Shown: one piece after another, positions 47,195-58,711 of the stretch | Position numbering within the stretch: position 1 is the first letter of the stretch | Layout of the letters: every line of letters begins with the position of its first letter | NCBI GenBank assembly: GCA_031213475.1 | Contig: JARUPZ010000013.1 | Location: 5,932,739 to 5,996,738, forward strand | DNA from: Nereocystis luetkeana | Lineage: Eukaryota > Sar > Phaeophyceae > Laminariales > Laminariaceae | Direction: 5' to 3' | DNA length: 64,000 nt | Notes under the pieces: model-generated | Databases searched by the model: none | What the model was told of the DNA's origin: nothing | Seen by the model: the letters and a program-made list of their open reading frames with translations, nothing else | Made by a program: the position numbers and the translations under genes

Positions 47195-47281
47195 GGGTGC
47201 TGGCGCTGGCTTCCTCGGGCAATTGTGGTCCCCATGATGGAGGCAACGTGTCGTCTTCAGCCCGTTTCGAAGCCACTCGTG
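47195..47281 (+). CDS. Candidate further exon (29 codons)
   Basis: Between a pyrimidine-rich acceptor (TTTATGGGAG) and donor GTGAGA lie 87 nt that read open in phase 0 (WLPRAIVVPMMEATCRLQPV), the phase left by exon 3 at 45090. No homology supports it, and other frames are also open here. Confidence 0.28.
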
Positions 47282-47416
47282 GTGAGATAGTGGACGTCGC
47301 AATTGCTTTCTCGCAGGCGTGCCGAGGGTAGACGCTACAAGCATCGCCTTTGAAAAACAGGCAGACAGGGGCAAGCGGCGGCCCCGATCAGGTAAAAAGT
47401 GGTACGCGTACCACTC

Positions 47417-47487
47417 TGGGGGTGAATATAAGGACCGAGTGCTCTTCGTATTAATGAAGAAAAGGTCATTATACTTCCGTCCAGGAT
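47417..47487. mobile_element. ~70-bp hairpin element, copy 2
   Basis: GGGGTGAATATAAGGACC pairs with GGTCATTATACTTCCGTCC. Homologous to 23349-23421. Confidence 0.55.
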
Positions 47488-47707
47488 AGTGTTATTAGCT
47501 GTCGTCCTCTCTGGGTTGCCAGATGAGGAGGGGAGAGGGGGGGGGGGGGCAGACAGCACCCAGAGCCAACCGAATGGACACTGATGGGGTGCATACTAGC
47601 CTCTAATTGTCATCCCCACAACATCGGTAGCGCAGTTCCCCCCCCTCCATTGCTGCTGCCTGTGGAAATGGCAGCACCAGAAGAAAACTAGTTCGTCGCT
47701 ATCATCC

Positions 47708-47920
47708 ATATGTAAGAAAGTCCTCCTCGCAAGCGGTTCTCAGTAGGATGCATCTCACCCTTCTCATGTCACTCGCCGAACACCCCACGGCACTTCGCGT
47801 TTTCGTGCGAGGAAAAATTCTGCCTAGTTGTTGCAAATCCCGGCGTGCTCCGTCCCGGTATTGTAGGGATGCGAGAGGTTCCACGGTCATACGACTACCG
47901 CCATATGCGCGACATGATAA
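47708..47920 (+). repeat. Dispersed repeat family P, copy 4
   Basis: CTCGCAAGCGGTTCTCAGTA, CACGGCACTTCGCG, TCCCGGTATTGTAGGGATGC and ACGACTACCGCCATATGCG match copy 1. It lacks the C-run. Confidence 0.7.
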
Positions 47921-48354
47921 CACTCCCTAGCAATCTGGCCGTCCCGGCCGTCCTTGCGCGCAAACTCGTATCGGTGCACCCGGCGCAAATTCTCGACCTG
48001 GGTGGTCACCGCGATTATCATCTTGAAAATGTTATCCGCCCGTCCATCCGACAAAACACTTGAATTTTTCAGAATTCTTCTGCCCGAAAAAAGCTTGGAC
48101 AACGACGCATGTACCGCTGTAGTCCAGGTGGGGTGACCTCCTTTTCCACTTGCGCACTACCAGGTACTGTATTTGTAACCACTGGGTAAGGGTTGTGCCT
48201 CTGCTATAAGAACGATAATTGGTCAAATCGGCAGCGTTTGTAGTGCCGTCTTTGGTCTCTCGCACTTGGGCTGTGCCCCGTGATTGATTATGTATATTTT
48301 AACACATAGACATATACCACTTTTTTTTTCTTTTTTTTTCTTTTTTAATCATCA

Positions 48355-48480
48355 CTTTCACTTTCCAGCCTAACTCGTAGGAGGTTTTACCCTCGACGAC
48401 TTTCTGGGCAAGCCGTGGTCACAGGTGTCTACCCTTCTCCCCCCCGGTACGTGCCTTTAGTTTTTACACTCTGTTCCCTA
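48355..48480 (-). repeat. SINE-family copy
   Basis: In reverse nearly identical to 35590-35690: TTTCCAGCCTAACTCGTAGG, CCGTGGTCACAGGTGTCTAC and GGTACGTGCCTTTA, with a T-run (poly-A tail in reverse) at 48320-48345. Confidence 0.75.
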
Positions 48481-48694
48481 AATAGAAGGAGCTTTAACGG
48501 AGCTTTTGAACCTTGACACTGGATAAAATCAGTCCTTAGATTCAGGGAAAGAGTGTACCTGGTAAGGAGCTTTTTATATCAATACTGAAATAAATTGGTC
48601 CTTAACTTTAATAGAGACAGAGTGGTATACAGTACCGTAAAACTGGTACCCTACCTGGTAGTCTGTATTTTGAACCGGACGGGGGGGGGGTTCT

Positions 48695-48995
48695 TGTCGC
48701 AATTTGTGCTTTCAATCTTGACGTGTGGGAAGTTTTACCCATATTAGCAGCCTTTTGTGGATAACAAGCGGTGGTCACAGAGAGGTGTCGCCCCTTCTCC
48801 CCCCCACGATACTTACCTTATGTTTCACACGTTGCTTTTGGATAGCGCGTAACCCCCCACATGTATAGATGGAAGCTAAAGGTATGACCATTCTTGTTTT
48901 TTACAAATTCGAGTGTACAGACAGTGAGTGTTCGAGCTCCATCGAAGTTTGCCTACTCGCGCTCTCGCACGTTCGGCGACGGAACAAGGCTCGGA
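48695..48995 (-). repeat. SINE-family copy, longer
   Basis: In reverse carries GTGGGAAGTTTTACCC, GGTGGTCACAGAGAGGTGTC, CATCGAAGTTTGCCTACTCG and TTCGGCGACGGAACAAG. Together with the copy 215 bp away it forms a direct pair. Confidence 0.7.
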
Positions 48996-49654
48996 AAAGG
49001 CACGCCTTTCTTCCGTAGAATACGAACGCACCACCAACCAGCCGACATTCGGAACCGCAAGCGCAACCACCATCCGTGTGCCTTAAACAATCCAACCTTA
49101 CATTGATTATACGTTTAGTAAAAGCGAATAAGTGGCACCCCTATTCGCAACCGATTTTGGCCAATTTATATTCTTTGCAAGTCGCTTCTATCTTGCAAGT
49201 GGGCCCAAAACTAACCTGACCCCAAACGTATATGAAAGCCTTATCTATACCTCGAACCTAAGCCAGCCACAGCCTTTCCGGGGGGCTCGAGGTTGGTAGG
49301 GGCTGTTGCGCGACTCTTCCGCCTGTTTCGGTAGCGTTTTCCCAAAAACAAACGGCGGGCCGAACGGCCAGCCTCGAACGACCAGACATATTTACTACAG
49401 GTAGGTGTTGCACGGGTTTATTTACGACGGTAGATGGTGTTGCAAATACTGTTGTAGTATTTAGGATTTCGGAATTATTAGGAAATTCAATGCATATATT
49501 AATAGCACATCTTCCGACTTCGGGACTGCAATATATAATACGTGCACAACGGAAAAAAATGCCCAATCGTGACAAAAGCTACGTGCAACCTCGAACTTTA
49601 TTTTTATTTCCCAAAATGTAGACACACCCACTCCTTGAATTCTGCACTGCTACT

Positions 49655-49800
49655 GTTGTGCAGCTTCAGATTTACCTTCCTCATATGCGGGACTGTACTT
49701 CCTGCATGAAAACATATAAAACCCGATCGAAGTATCACACGCAGCTTGCGAAGAGTTTAGATCAAATCCTCGATCTCACAGCTGGTTCTTTTTTTCAATC
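49655..49800 (+). repeat. Dispersed ~140-bp repeat, copy A
   Basis: GCAGCTTCAGATT, ACATATAAAACCCGATCGAA, TCAAATCCTCGATC and CACAGCTG followed by a T-run occur in the same order at 60425-60600. Confidence 0.7.
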
Positions 49801-50054
49801 TAGAAATATATGGCAGACAGACGTGATAGCCTTCTGTACGATCCCACGAACTCCCTCCCTGGTAGAAAGGTATAACAATAGCGCTATATCACCATTAATA
49901 TTTCAAGTAGTATGTTTACCTGGTACGAGGATATGGTAGGCGTATACGTCCATCACTTACCAAAGGCATTATATCACGCGTGTGTCCTTAGGTGGGCAAT
50001 CAATTTGGATACCGCAGGATAGTATTGCAGGACAAAGTTTCGCAACTCTTCGCG

Positions 50055-50255
50055 TGTGTGTGTGTGTGGTCTACGCGTTTGGTTTGTTGCGTTTGTTTGC
50101 GTGTGGGCGTGTTTGTGTGCATGCGTGTTTGTGCGCACACGCGTGTCTGTGCGTCTCTGTGTGTCTTCGTGCCTGCGTGTCTGCTTCTTCGGTCTTCGTG
50201 TCTATGGTTGTCTGCGGGTCGCTTGTCAGCGTGATTGTCTTCGGCTGCGTGTCCG
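50055..50255. repeat. GTGT/CGTGTCTG-rich minisatellite
   Basis: Imperfect GTGTGCGTGTCTGTG units. A similar but longer block is at 51575-52170. Confidence 0.85.
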
Positions 50256-50883
50256 TCCGTTCCCACATATATATTATATCAGAGACACCTCCAACAACTG
50301 GGTGCTCATTGCGCTTTTTTCCATATACTACGTTTTAGGGGGGGGGCATACATAGTACATAGGGCCAAATATTGTTTGTCAAAATAGCGAAATATATAGG
50401 TTTGTGTGTGTACCGTAGGTCCTACCTGGTAGTTAATATGCCGTACCAGGTAATAGATAACAAATGCGTTTTTCTAGTCTTTGTCTTAGAATCCCCTTTC
50501 CATCTATCTCCCTAGGATAACAACTGTTTTCTCGTCATGTTTCTAGTTGGGGGGAGGGGGGGGGGGGGGCGTAGTCATTCTTAGGGTGCCTGAGTCATTT
50601 GACCATAGACCACGCACTCCTTTCGAAACGGGGTTGGCCGCCACAGCGCATACACCCAAACATGGCAGTGATGCCACATTCCAAAAAAACAAACCGATAT
50701 GTCCCAAAATATAGGGCCATTTTGTATGCTACAACTAATTGTTTATATTTCTGTCCCTTATATTTTTACTCACTCGGCGGCGGTGGGCGGGTCGGCCCCG
50801 CCAGCCAAGGCGATGGCGGACATGCAGGCGTACACCTGGCCCACGCTCACCCACGACAGAAGGGCGTGCACACCCGCCTGGAT

Positions 50884-50980
50884 TTAACCCCTTTAGAACC
50901 GCAGTCCCGTTTGGGGACAAAACTACTTGAAATTTGACTGGTTTGTCCCCAGAACGGGACTGCGGTTCTAAAAGGGTTAA
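50884..50980. mobile_element. TTAA-bounded foldback MITE, copy 8
   Basis: TTAA at both ends. Shares the variants TTTGGGGACAAAACTACTTG and CCCCAGAACGGGAC with copy 5, so these two are close relatives. Confidence 0.88.
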
Positions 50981-51574
50981 AACAAAACAGCAGCGAGCAC
51001 CAAGCAAAGGGGAACATTGGCAATGTTAAGAGGAACCGGGGGGAAATGGGGGGGAGGGGGGGGGCGGGGCGTACTCATGTCTTACTCACACCTTAGGTAT
51101 TGACCATTGACCACGCATCCCTTTCGAGGCGGAGGGTGGACGTGAGAAATTTACACCACGGCTACGGGAGGAGTGTACTACGAAAACACATTATTTGTCA
51201 ATAAACCACCATTCGTTCGAGCGTTACATTAAAAAAAAATGTCAGTCCAGAACCTCCGATCTGTTCTTTTTTCAGACTGCCTACGTACCTAAAACCTGAC
51301 TCACGAACTTTACTTGACAAACAACGAAACAATGAAAAGAAGACCCCTATACGTATATATACCTCGAGCGTTATCGCTTGAAAGCTACCCCTGGTATTTC
51401 TTTTGTACAAAAAAAATCAAGTAGCGGAGCTTTTCATTCGATAAACTCGAAAGATACATCGCTCGGCATCATGCTTCCCAAGCAGACAAACACACGGACG
51501 CCGCTATTGCATCGACCGACCTTGATGTCCGTGTAGTCCTTGGTCTCCGGCGAGCTATAATATATTTGCTCCCG

Positions 51575-52170
51575 TGTTCTGCGTGGCTGCGTGTCTGCGG
51601 TTGTGCGTATTTTCATCATGTATGTATGTGCCTGTTATTCGTGTCTGTCTGTGTTCCTCTGTAGATGATCGCTTGTTTGCATGATTGTTTGTCTGCGTGT
51701 CTGTGTCCTGCGTGGGCTGCGTGTCTATGATTGATTGCGTCTTTCAGTATGTGTCTGTCTGTTCTTCGTGTCTGTGTTTATCTGTGGATCGCTTGTTTTC
51801 GTGATTTTTTCGTCTGCGTGTTTGTGTTCTGGGGAGAGCTGGCTGCATGTCTATCTGTCCGTGTCTGTGCGTCTTATATATGTGGTGTCTGTTTTTCGTG
51901 TATTGTCTCTGTTTTATCTGTGGATCGCTTGTCTGCGTTGATTAGTTTTGTCTGCGTGTCGTCTGTGTTCTGCGTGACTACTGCTGTGCTCTGAGTGGCT
52001 GCGTGTCTATGTATGTGCGTCTTTCTATTATGTGTCTGCGTTCTTCGCGTCTGACTGTGTTTATCTGTAGATATAGCTTGTCTGCGTGTTTGGGTTCTGC
52101 GTGTGTCTGTGTTCTGGGTGGCTGTGCCTCTATATGCCTATGCGTCTTTTTCTCATTTTTCTGCTGTGTG
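51575..52170. repeat. GTCTGTGTTCTGCGTGGCTGCGT minisatellite
   Basis: Long degenerate array of GTGTCTGYGTTCTGCGTGG-like and CTGTGGATCGCTTGT units, about 600 bp. Open frames in it are artefacts. Confidence 0.8.
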
Positions 52171-52249
52171 GTGTGTTTCGGGTTGTATGTTGGAAAAGTG
52201 TTTGTTGCGTGTGTTAATCTGATTTTGTCTGTTATTACCTGTTGTTTTA

Positions 52250-52348
52250 TTAAAACCCTTTTAGAACCGCAGTCCCGTTTTGGGGACAAACCATTCAAAG
52301 TCCAAGTAGTTTGTCCCCAAAACGGGACTGCGGTTCTAAAGGGGTTAA
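52250..52348. mobile_element. TTAA-bounded foldback MITE, copy 9
   Basis: Arms of about 40 bp, nearly perfect: CCTTTTAGAACCGCAGTCCC against GGGACTGCGGTTCTAAAGGG, TTAA at both ends. Confidence 0.88.
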
Positions 52349-53334
52349 ACAGCAACACAGCGGTATAGTTTTTATAGCCCTTGACTTGACCACATTTCGA
52401 CTCTGTAATGTTGTTATAATACCTGTCCTTCTTTCGTCGCAACTCTCACATACTCCAGGTTCAAAGCACAGAGGGCTCTTCTCCACCCACCGGAGTGTAC
52501 GATTGTACCATATTACACGTGTGTGTTCACATGATACATCCTCTCTTTTGTCTTCTCGTGAGTTCAAAAATCGATCCCCCACCTCGACATGAAATTTTTC
52601 TGGAATTTTCAAGTTTTTGCTATTTTCATAAAACTTCGTTTGAATTTCGAAAGATTGGGTATATATCCACCTGTACGACGAGGAGAGTGCCGAGCGGGAA
52701 AAGCGCTTCGCCGATATACTCCGAAAAGAGCGACGAGCGGGAAAAGCGCATGGTCCGTTTCAGCTACGAATTGTTGTGTAAATGTACATATTACACAACA
52801 TTCTGTTCAAAAAGTTTTGGTGTGTACCAACCAGTATGATATACCAGGTACCTGGTACCTGCTACCCTGTTATACGCACGAGGTACCAAAATGTAGGGAT
52901 GCTCCATGGATGGCCGTTTCTTACGGGGCGGGGGGGCGTTGGACATATTAACTTCAAGCATGTTATGTGGTTTTGTCAGTTGGCAGGAACGAAAGGTCTC
53001 ACAGTTTGATCAAGTATTCAGCTTTGATTGGTAGAGCATCTGATTGATACCAAATTGATACCAACCAGGTATGCCAGAAAACACTCGATTATGGATTGAT
53101 TGTTATAAGAGTACTACTCTTTTTTCTGTACCCCCACCGAAAAAAAAAAAAGAAGCAGTCCGTGTAAGGAAGGGCACACCCGGAAAAAAAAAACATGAGC
53201 GACACGACGCCAATTAATTTTGCCGCCCTTCTGGGGGCGGGGGGGGGGGGGGGGGGGGCATATTCTCCTTTATTTGTTGATTTTGCCCTATTAATACTGG
53301 TAGTCATTTGATGGTTGACCACGTACCAGGTATG

Positions 53335-54905
53335 CACATACTATGTTGTTGTTCTCACATTAACTCACAATACAATGCAGTCCGTGGTCGCAGGACAGGC
53401 TCCAATAACTCTGGAGTGGAAGAAATACCTCGGTAGTAAAACAGAGGCAAAAACAAAAAAACAAGCATACGCACTCCACCACTGCGGACACCAGGGAAGC
53501 AAAAAGGAGACTATTAATAGCAGACAAAAACCTTAAAAAGAAGATGAAGCGAAGCAAAAAAAGAAAACAAAACAAAAACAGAAGCAGGTAGCGAAACGCA
53601 AAAAAGGCAAAACGGACCATACTAACAGAGACACAAAGAGGTACAAACGGGAATGAAAGAAAGATGAAAAAAAGAGGGGACAAAAAAGCGATAATCACGG
53701 GCGGGGGGGAAAGGCAGGCACTGGAGCATACAGACACGCAAAGTTGCCCTGGTGGCACCATGCTAGTTACTTGGGTCCCAAAGAAGGGAGTGCATCATGA
53801 CGATGATGGCCACAACCAGGCTTCAGTCTGTTGGGCAGACCGACTCCCCCCCCTCCCCTCCCTCCCCCCCCCATTCCCCCTCGTCCCCCTTTCGCCCCCC
53901 CCCTCTTCCCTGCCATTCTGCGCACTCGCGTTGGCGTCAACGGCTGTGGTCGTGGTTGCAGCTATTCTATGCCGTTCTGCCGATGCCTCCTTCTCATCTG
54001 TATGCCATTTCCGCATGAAGGCCTCCGCCCCTTCCTCGACCCGTCGGAACCATCTGCCGGCTTTATGTGCTGCCTCGCGCCACCCTTCGACCTTGATGCC
54101 GGACTCCTTGAGGTCCGTCCTCCTCAAGGCACCTCATCCAGTCCCACTCCTGTCCTCCGGAGTAACCCTCACCCCCAACCATCTCCCCAAACATCACCCT
54201 CTTCGGCAGACGCTCCTCTCCTATGCGTGTCACAAAGCCCGCAAACAATAGCCTACGTCTGCGTACCGTCGTCTCAACGCTCTCAGATTTTGTCCTGAGA
54301 AGCGCGCTAGCATAGGATAGAATGTGGTCTTCGCGCTTTCGTTTTCGCCAGCCGATGCATCGGAGGAGCATCTTGTGGTGGACCTCCCGTAGCCTGCCGT
54401 AATCAGTCTTGCTCGGGCTCCAAGTAACGCAACCGTAGAGCAACGTTTCGATCACCTCGGCTCTCAGCATTCGCACCTTCAGGCGTAGGCGCACACCCGG
54501 GCGGTCATAGATTTCCATCGTATACCGTCCGAAGCATGCCCATGCCCTCTGGAGTCGACGCGTTACCTCGACACTTCTGCCCGTTCAATTTGCGCTGATA
54601 GCCCCGCCCAGATACACAAACTCGGTCGTTTGTTTGTACACTTGGCCGGCTGCGGTGACGGTGAATGGAACGTTCCCCCCATCTGTCGTTTGCAGACACA
54701 TTATCTCCGTCTTGGCCTCCGAGACCGTCAGGCGGAAAGCGGCACATGCAGGCACGATCACCGTCATCATCCTCTTCAGGCCGTTGGGTGATCTCGATAC
54801 TATGCCCGCATCGTCAGCATAGAGCATAGCCCACAGTGTCTGGGCCTCTTTATCACTCCCCTGTCCGTCGGCGTGCCCGGCCCGTGCCTTCCCCCTCTTC
54901 TTTTT
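53335..54905 (-). mobile_element. Non-LTR retrotransposon (LINE), 5'-truncated copy 1
   Basis: Minus-strand remnant of a LINE reverse-transcriptase protein. At ~54830-54800 is YADDAG, the catalytic A/Y-x-D-D block of the polymerase, followed by EAKTEIMCLQT and EFVYLGGAIS. From 54518 a second frame gives KVRMLRAEVIETLLYGCVTW and CIGWRKRKREDHILSYA. A third frame (54127-53795) gives GRWFRRVEEGAEAFMRKWH. Frames change at ~54510 and ~54110, so it is dead. The 3' UTR reaches ~53340. The upstream RT domains are missing; the copy meets family P at 54915. Confidence 0.88.
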
Positions 54906-54914
54906 CTTCTTCTC

Positions 54915-55190
54915 CTGTATGTATCCCTTTCGAGACGGAGCAGGGGTGGGGGGGGAGGGGGTGTGTACTCTCGATATCATACATATGATAGCCGTACAGT
55001 AGCCGGATGACCATAGGCCCTCGCATCCCTACAATGCCGGGACGGAGTACGTCGGGTTTCCACCGACCACAGGCAGACATTTTGCTTTCACCAAACGCGA
55101 AGCGCCGTGAGGTGTTCGGCCAGTCGCATGATAGGTGAGCTGCATCGTACCAAGAACCGGTCGCTTTTTATTTGTGAGGCGGCGGGGGGG
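54915..55190 (-). repeat. Dispersed repeat family P, copy 5
   Basis: In reverse: G-runs on both sides, AATGCCGGGACGGAGTACGT and GCGAAGCGCCGTGAGGTGTT. Carries TACAGTA (54995) and TATGATA (54984) where copies 1 and 2 do not. Confidence 0.75.
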
Positions 55191-55199
55191 GGGGGGAGG

Positions 55200-56400
55200 G
55201 GAGTGTTGATCTTGCATTTTTGTTTTCAGATGCGCGAATATATGCCCGAAAACCAAGTAACAAAACGTGCGTTTAAGCGCCTCCCGAACCTCGAAAAGGC
55301 GTGTTGTGTATCGATATCAGAACCTATATTTATTTTGTTCTATTACTACTACTGTACCAGGTATATAAAAAGGGCCTATAAAAAAATATCACCTGCGGCG
55401 AATTCAAAAAGGGGGCTCATTTATTTTTCGACGAAGGAAGGCGAATTTGAAAAACAGCGTTTCACTTTTTTTGCGCCTATACGGCGAACAAAAAAGAGCG
55501 CAAGATTTTTATAGACCTGCGGCCCAAAAAGTTGCGCGCCGAAAATCGTGTGTTTTGCGCTGATGCGCGCAGGCGCGCAAACCAGACTCTAGAGGCCCCT
55601 CGCGGCTGTTGCGGAAAACGGCCATTTTGACCGAAATGTTGCGCCAGCGCAACACAGCTATAATTATATCCCTGCTCTGTAGCAATACCAGATCCTACCG
55701 CCGTGTATACCAGTCAGTATAATAATAGGATACGACGTAAGATACCCCCCCCTCTCTTAGATATCACCCCAGGCCACAGGCAATCACACCGGAAAAAAAA
55801 GTAAACCTCAAATAAAAGGCAAGTCCACCAACGGGATTATTTAGATACCACCCGCCCCCTGTGGGCCAATACGCATTCCAAACAGCATAAAAAAATATCA
55901 CCCCCGGGGGGACCATATGTAATACGTAGCATTGCTGTACTTCTGCATGGTGCCGATATATTTCGGTAGCGCACATCATGTGGAGAACGACGACAACAAA
56001 TATCATCGAATAGGCGTAGATCCCTTCCGTATACACGCGAGCGGCCCATCACCATGGATGGGCAGAACGCGGCTGGGTGTGGCCCCGGAGTTGCCAGCTG
56101 CACCGACACGCGGTCTGCTGTGGCGCGTCTCTATTCATAGATAGCTGCCTTTGAGAGCGTCAAAATGTGCCCACATTCGTTCGTGGCTTTCGCGGCATCA
56201 GCCCCCCCCCCTTGTTATCACCCCCCCTGCGGCCGGGATGATGGGGGGGTGTCACGTGTGGTGTGTGCCATATTATAATATATATCCTCCAATCACCCCC
56301 CGCCGTTATATCACTCGCCACGTTACGTTACAAGAAAAGCCACCCCCCCGATGGTAAAAAACATTGCAAACTCGACACGTCCATTCACCGGGGGGGGGTG
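55200..56400. other. Spacer without recognised gene
   Basis: Short open frames only. It contains C-runs, AT-rich segments and a TACCAGGTA (55355), but no exon or repeat family I can name. Confidence 0.5.
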
Positions 56401-56503
56401 TTAAAACCCTTTTTTAGAACCGCAGTCCTGTTTTGGGGACACACCAGTTAAATTATGAGTATATCATATAGTAGCTTGTCCCCAAAACGGGGGATTGCAG
56501 TCA
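56401..56503. mobile_element. TTAA-bounded foldback MITE, copy 10
   Basis: Left arm TTAAAACCCTTTTTTAGAAC; the right arm is decayed after CCCCAAAACGGGGGATTGCA. The loop contains an extra TATATCATATA relative to other copies. Confidence 0.72.
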
Positions 56504-56952
56504 GTTCTGCACGTTGTTATAGCCACCCCCGAACTATTTTACTTGTACTCGTACAGTCAGTTCTGCACGTTATAGCCACCCGAACTATTTTACTTGTACT
56601 CGTACCTCATGCACGAGGTCTGTGGGGGTCATATACCTGGTTGGTGGTATATCAGATATATCGTGTGCCCGGACTAGGGATTTTTTTTTGTTATTTTTGT
56701 TGTTGGTGTTGCTATTATTTAATAGCTACCAGGGTAGCTGTGTTTAATGCTGTTTGCTGCTGTTGTTGTTGTTGTTGTGGTTGTGGGTGTCGTCCTTGTT
56801 GTGGTGTCGTCGTCATGGTTGTTGCGTTGATTGCTGGTTGAATCCCCAATCAGCAATAAAAAACACTGGAAAATAACTACCAGGTATTATTTTCGTACTG
56901 CTTGTAGAACACTATACTATTAATATTATACCTACCTGGTACCACACGTATT

Positions 56953-57010
56953 ATGTCGACGGGTAGAAAGAATGTAAAGAACACACACACACACATTATT
57001 ATTATTTTCA
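56953..57010. repeat. Short repeat with (CA)n, partner at 62866-62916
   Basis: TGTCGACGGGTAGAAAGAA, AAGAACACACACACACA occur in both places; a short dispersed repeat of unknown type. Confidence 0.6.
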
Positions 57011-57315
57011 GATTTTCAGTACGACGAACAAGAAGGAAGTTGGAAAAAATAATGACCAAAAAATGCGGCGGGATTTCCAATTCGAAGATCGTCTTGGCTC
57101 TTGTCTACACAGAGTACATCATGCTATGGTTGGACATGTTCTACACGTGATTATTCGCATTTATGACAAATCAACAGATCATCTGCAGTAGCAAAAATAT
57201 ACGTGAAACTCACAGCTCACAGCAGCGCGCACCAGCCACAACTTTTCCCCTTCGCTGTTTGCTTTCGCCTTTCGCCACCGGGCACCGAACCGCACACCAC
57301 CACCTCCTACTAGAG

Positions 57316-57920
57316 CCGGAGGTACCTGGGCCCTACTCGTACATACTTCCAGTAATCATGGTAGCGTCTAGCAGCAACAGCAGCGGCGCCAGCACCGCCA
57401 GCTGCCGTAGAAATAAGCCTCACTTGACGGTCAGGCTGGTTCTCGAGCTCATGGCCGCCGACTGCTGTGCCTCGCAGCGCCGCCGCACTGGCCCCCATCC
57501 GGTTGTGCCCCCTGCTGCTGCTGCTGCTGTTGAGGCTGACGAGGAGTCTCTTCGAGCGGCCTTGCAGAGGAGTTTGCTGGAAGCGTCGCGGCTCCACCTG
57601 AACGACTCGGCGGGCCCCGACGAAAGACTGCTGCAGCAGCAGCTGCTGTCTTCGCCAGCATCACAGTTTGGTTCAGACAGCATGTACCCTGCGATGCCAA
57701 CCACCAGACGCGACAGGAGCAGCTGCTGCGACGAGCAATCCGTAGGGTCGGCGGGTTCGTGGGAGGAGGAAGACCAGTGGGAGGAGGACGACCGCGACTA
57801 TCTGGGGGAGGACAGGGATCGCCTGGGGGCGGCTGCGAGATCCAGAGATTTGTCTCTTGACGACGAGCAACTCTCTGCCCTTGCAGACCGTGGGGAGGAC
57901 TGTTGCGGCGGGTCATCGTG
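57316..57920 (+). CDS. Unknown protein with UIM-like motif, 5'-most exon seen
   Basis: Open frame ending in phase 2 at a GTGAGT donor. It may start as an internal exon after CTAGAG (57316, phase 0) or as a first exon at ATG 57358 (MVASSSNSSGAS). It contains an Ala run, then ADEESLRAALQRSLLEAS, which fits the ubiquitin-interacting-motif pattern (acidic, ..AL..S..E). The rest is Gln- and Ser-rich, then strongly acidic (WEEEDQWEEDDRDYLGED). The UIM suggests a role in ubiquitin recognition, but this rests on one short motif. The two downstream exons match in phase. Confidence 0.6.
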
Positions 57921-58544
57921 GTGAGTTTCAGGTTTGCTGTTTTCTTCAGCTGGTCTGGGGTCTGAGGCCTGATGCAAATGTATTCATACCATGTTCCGGT
58001 ACTCGCACAGCACGTTGGGAGGTGTGTGTGTGGGTGTGTACTTGGCCTCTTCTTTATGGTTGAGTGCTGCTGCTGCTGTTCGCGCTGTTGCTTGCCGTGA
58101 GACGTGCGGCAGCGGTGGGACATACGCGTAGGAGTAGAGCTTTCGTTTACGACGTGGCACGGCTGCTGCTGCTGTGCTGCTGTTTTCTCGGAGAACCAAC
58201 GAGCGTTCGACGAAGAAGATGTGCGCTCGATGTGCCGTTTTAGCTATATAATTCGAAAATTATAGGAAAAAAAAGTTAGACAAGAACTCTGACACGACAA
58301 CCAACCGTCGTCGTGACCCAGGTTTTTACCTCCGTCCCATATTAATAGGCATATACTGCTTTAACGTACCTGGTACGATAAATGGCATCGACCCGTTACT
58401 CTACAGCAGTATCTATGCCTCGTTTGTTTCCCCCCTGCTGTTGTTGGTGACAGCAGTGGTGTGGTGCGCGTCTCTCGGTCAGCGCAATCATTCGCTCCCT
58501 TTTACACGTGTAACGCTGGTGCATGTCCGCTGCTCGCTGGCGAA

Positions 58545-58615
58545 GTTGTCCTGCCCTCTCCCGGCACACGACTACGGCCATGCATGATATCGACTACCAT
58601 GGTACACCCCACCAC
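58545..58615 (+). repeat. Dispersed repeat family P, fragment
   Basis: CGACTACGGCCATGCATGA and CGACTACCATGGTACACCCC correspond to the right end of copy 1. It carries TACCATGGTA where copy 1 has TA. Confidence 0.6.
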
Positions 58616-58711
58616 CCACGTCCCCCCGCCGCCCCGCGCTCGGACCTCAAACGATTCGTGCGTGATGATGGCTTCCTGTGCTGCACTATTAGTGATACAG
58701 CTACAGCAGTA

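Noticed and set aside
46755-47276. 173-codon minus-strand frame
   Set aside because: Covers a decayed repeat shared with 39.7 kb and is open in other frames too; no conserved motif.
47887-48102. Minus-strand 71-codon frame (VTTQVENLRRVHRYEFARK) as a candidate exon
   Set aside because: Reads plausibly but has no supporting neighbour exon or clear splice sites, and overlaps a family P copy at one end.
57449-58123. 224-codon antisense frame over the UIM-like exon
   Set aside because: Lies opposite a frame with good splice-phase support and owes its length to Gln/Pro-rich repeats.
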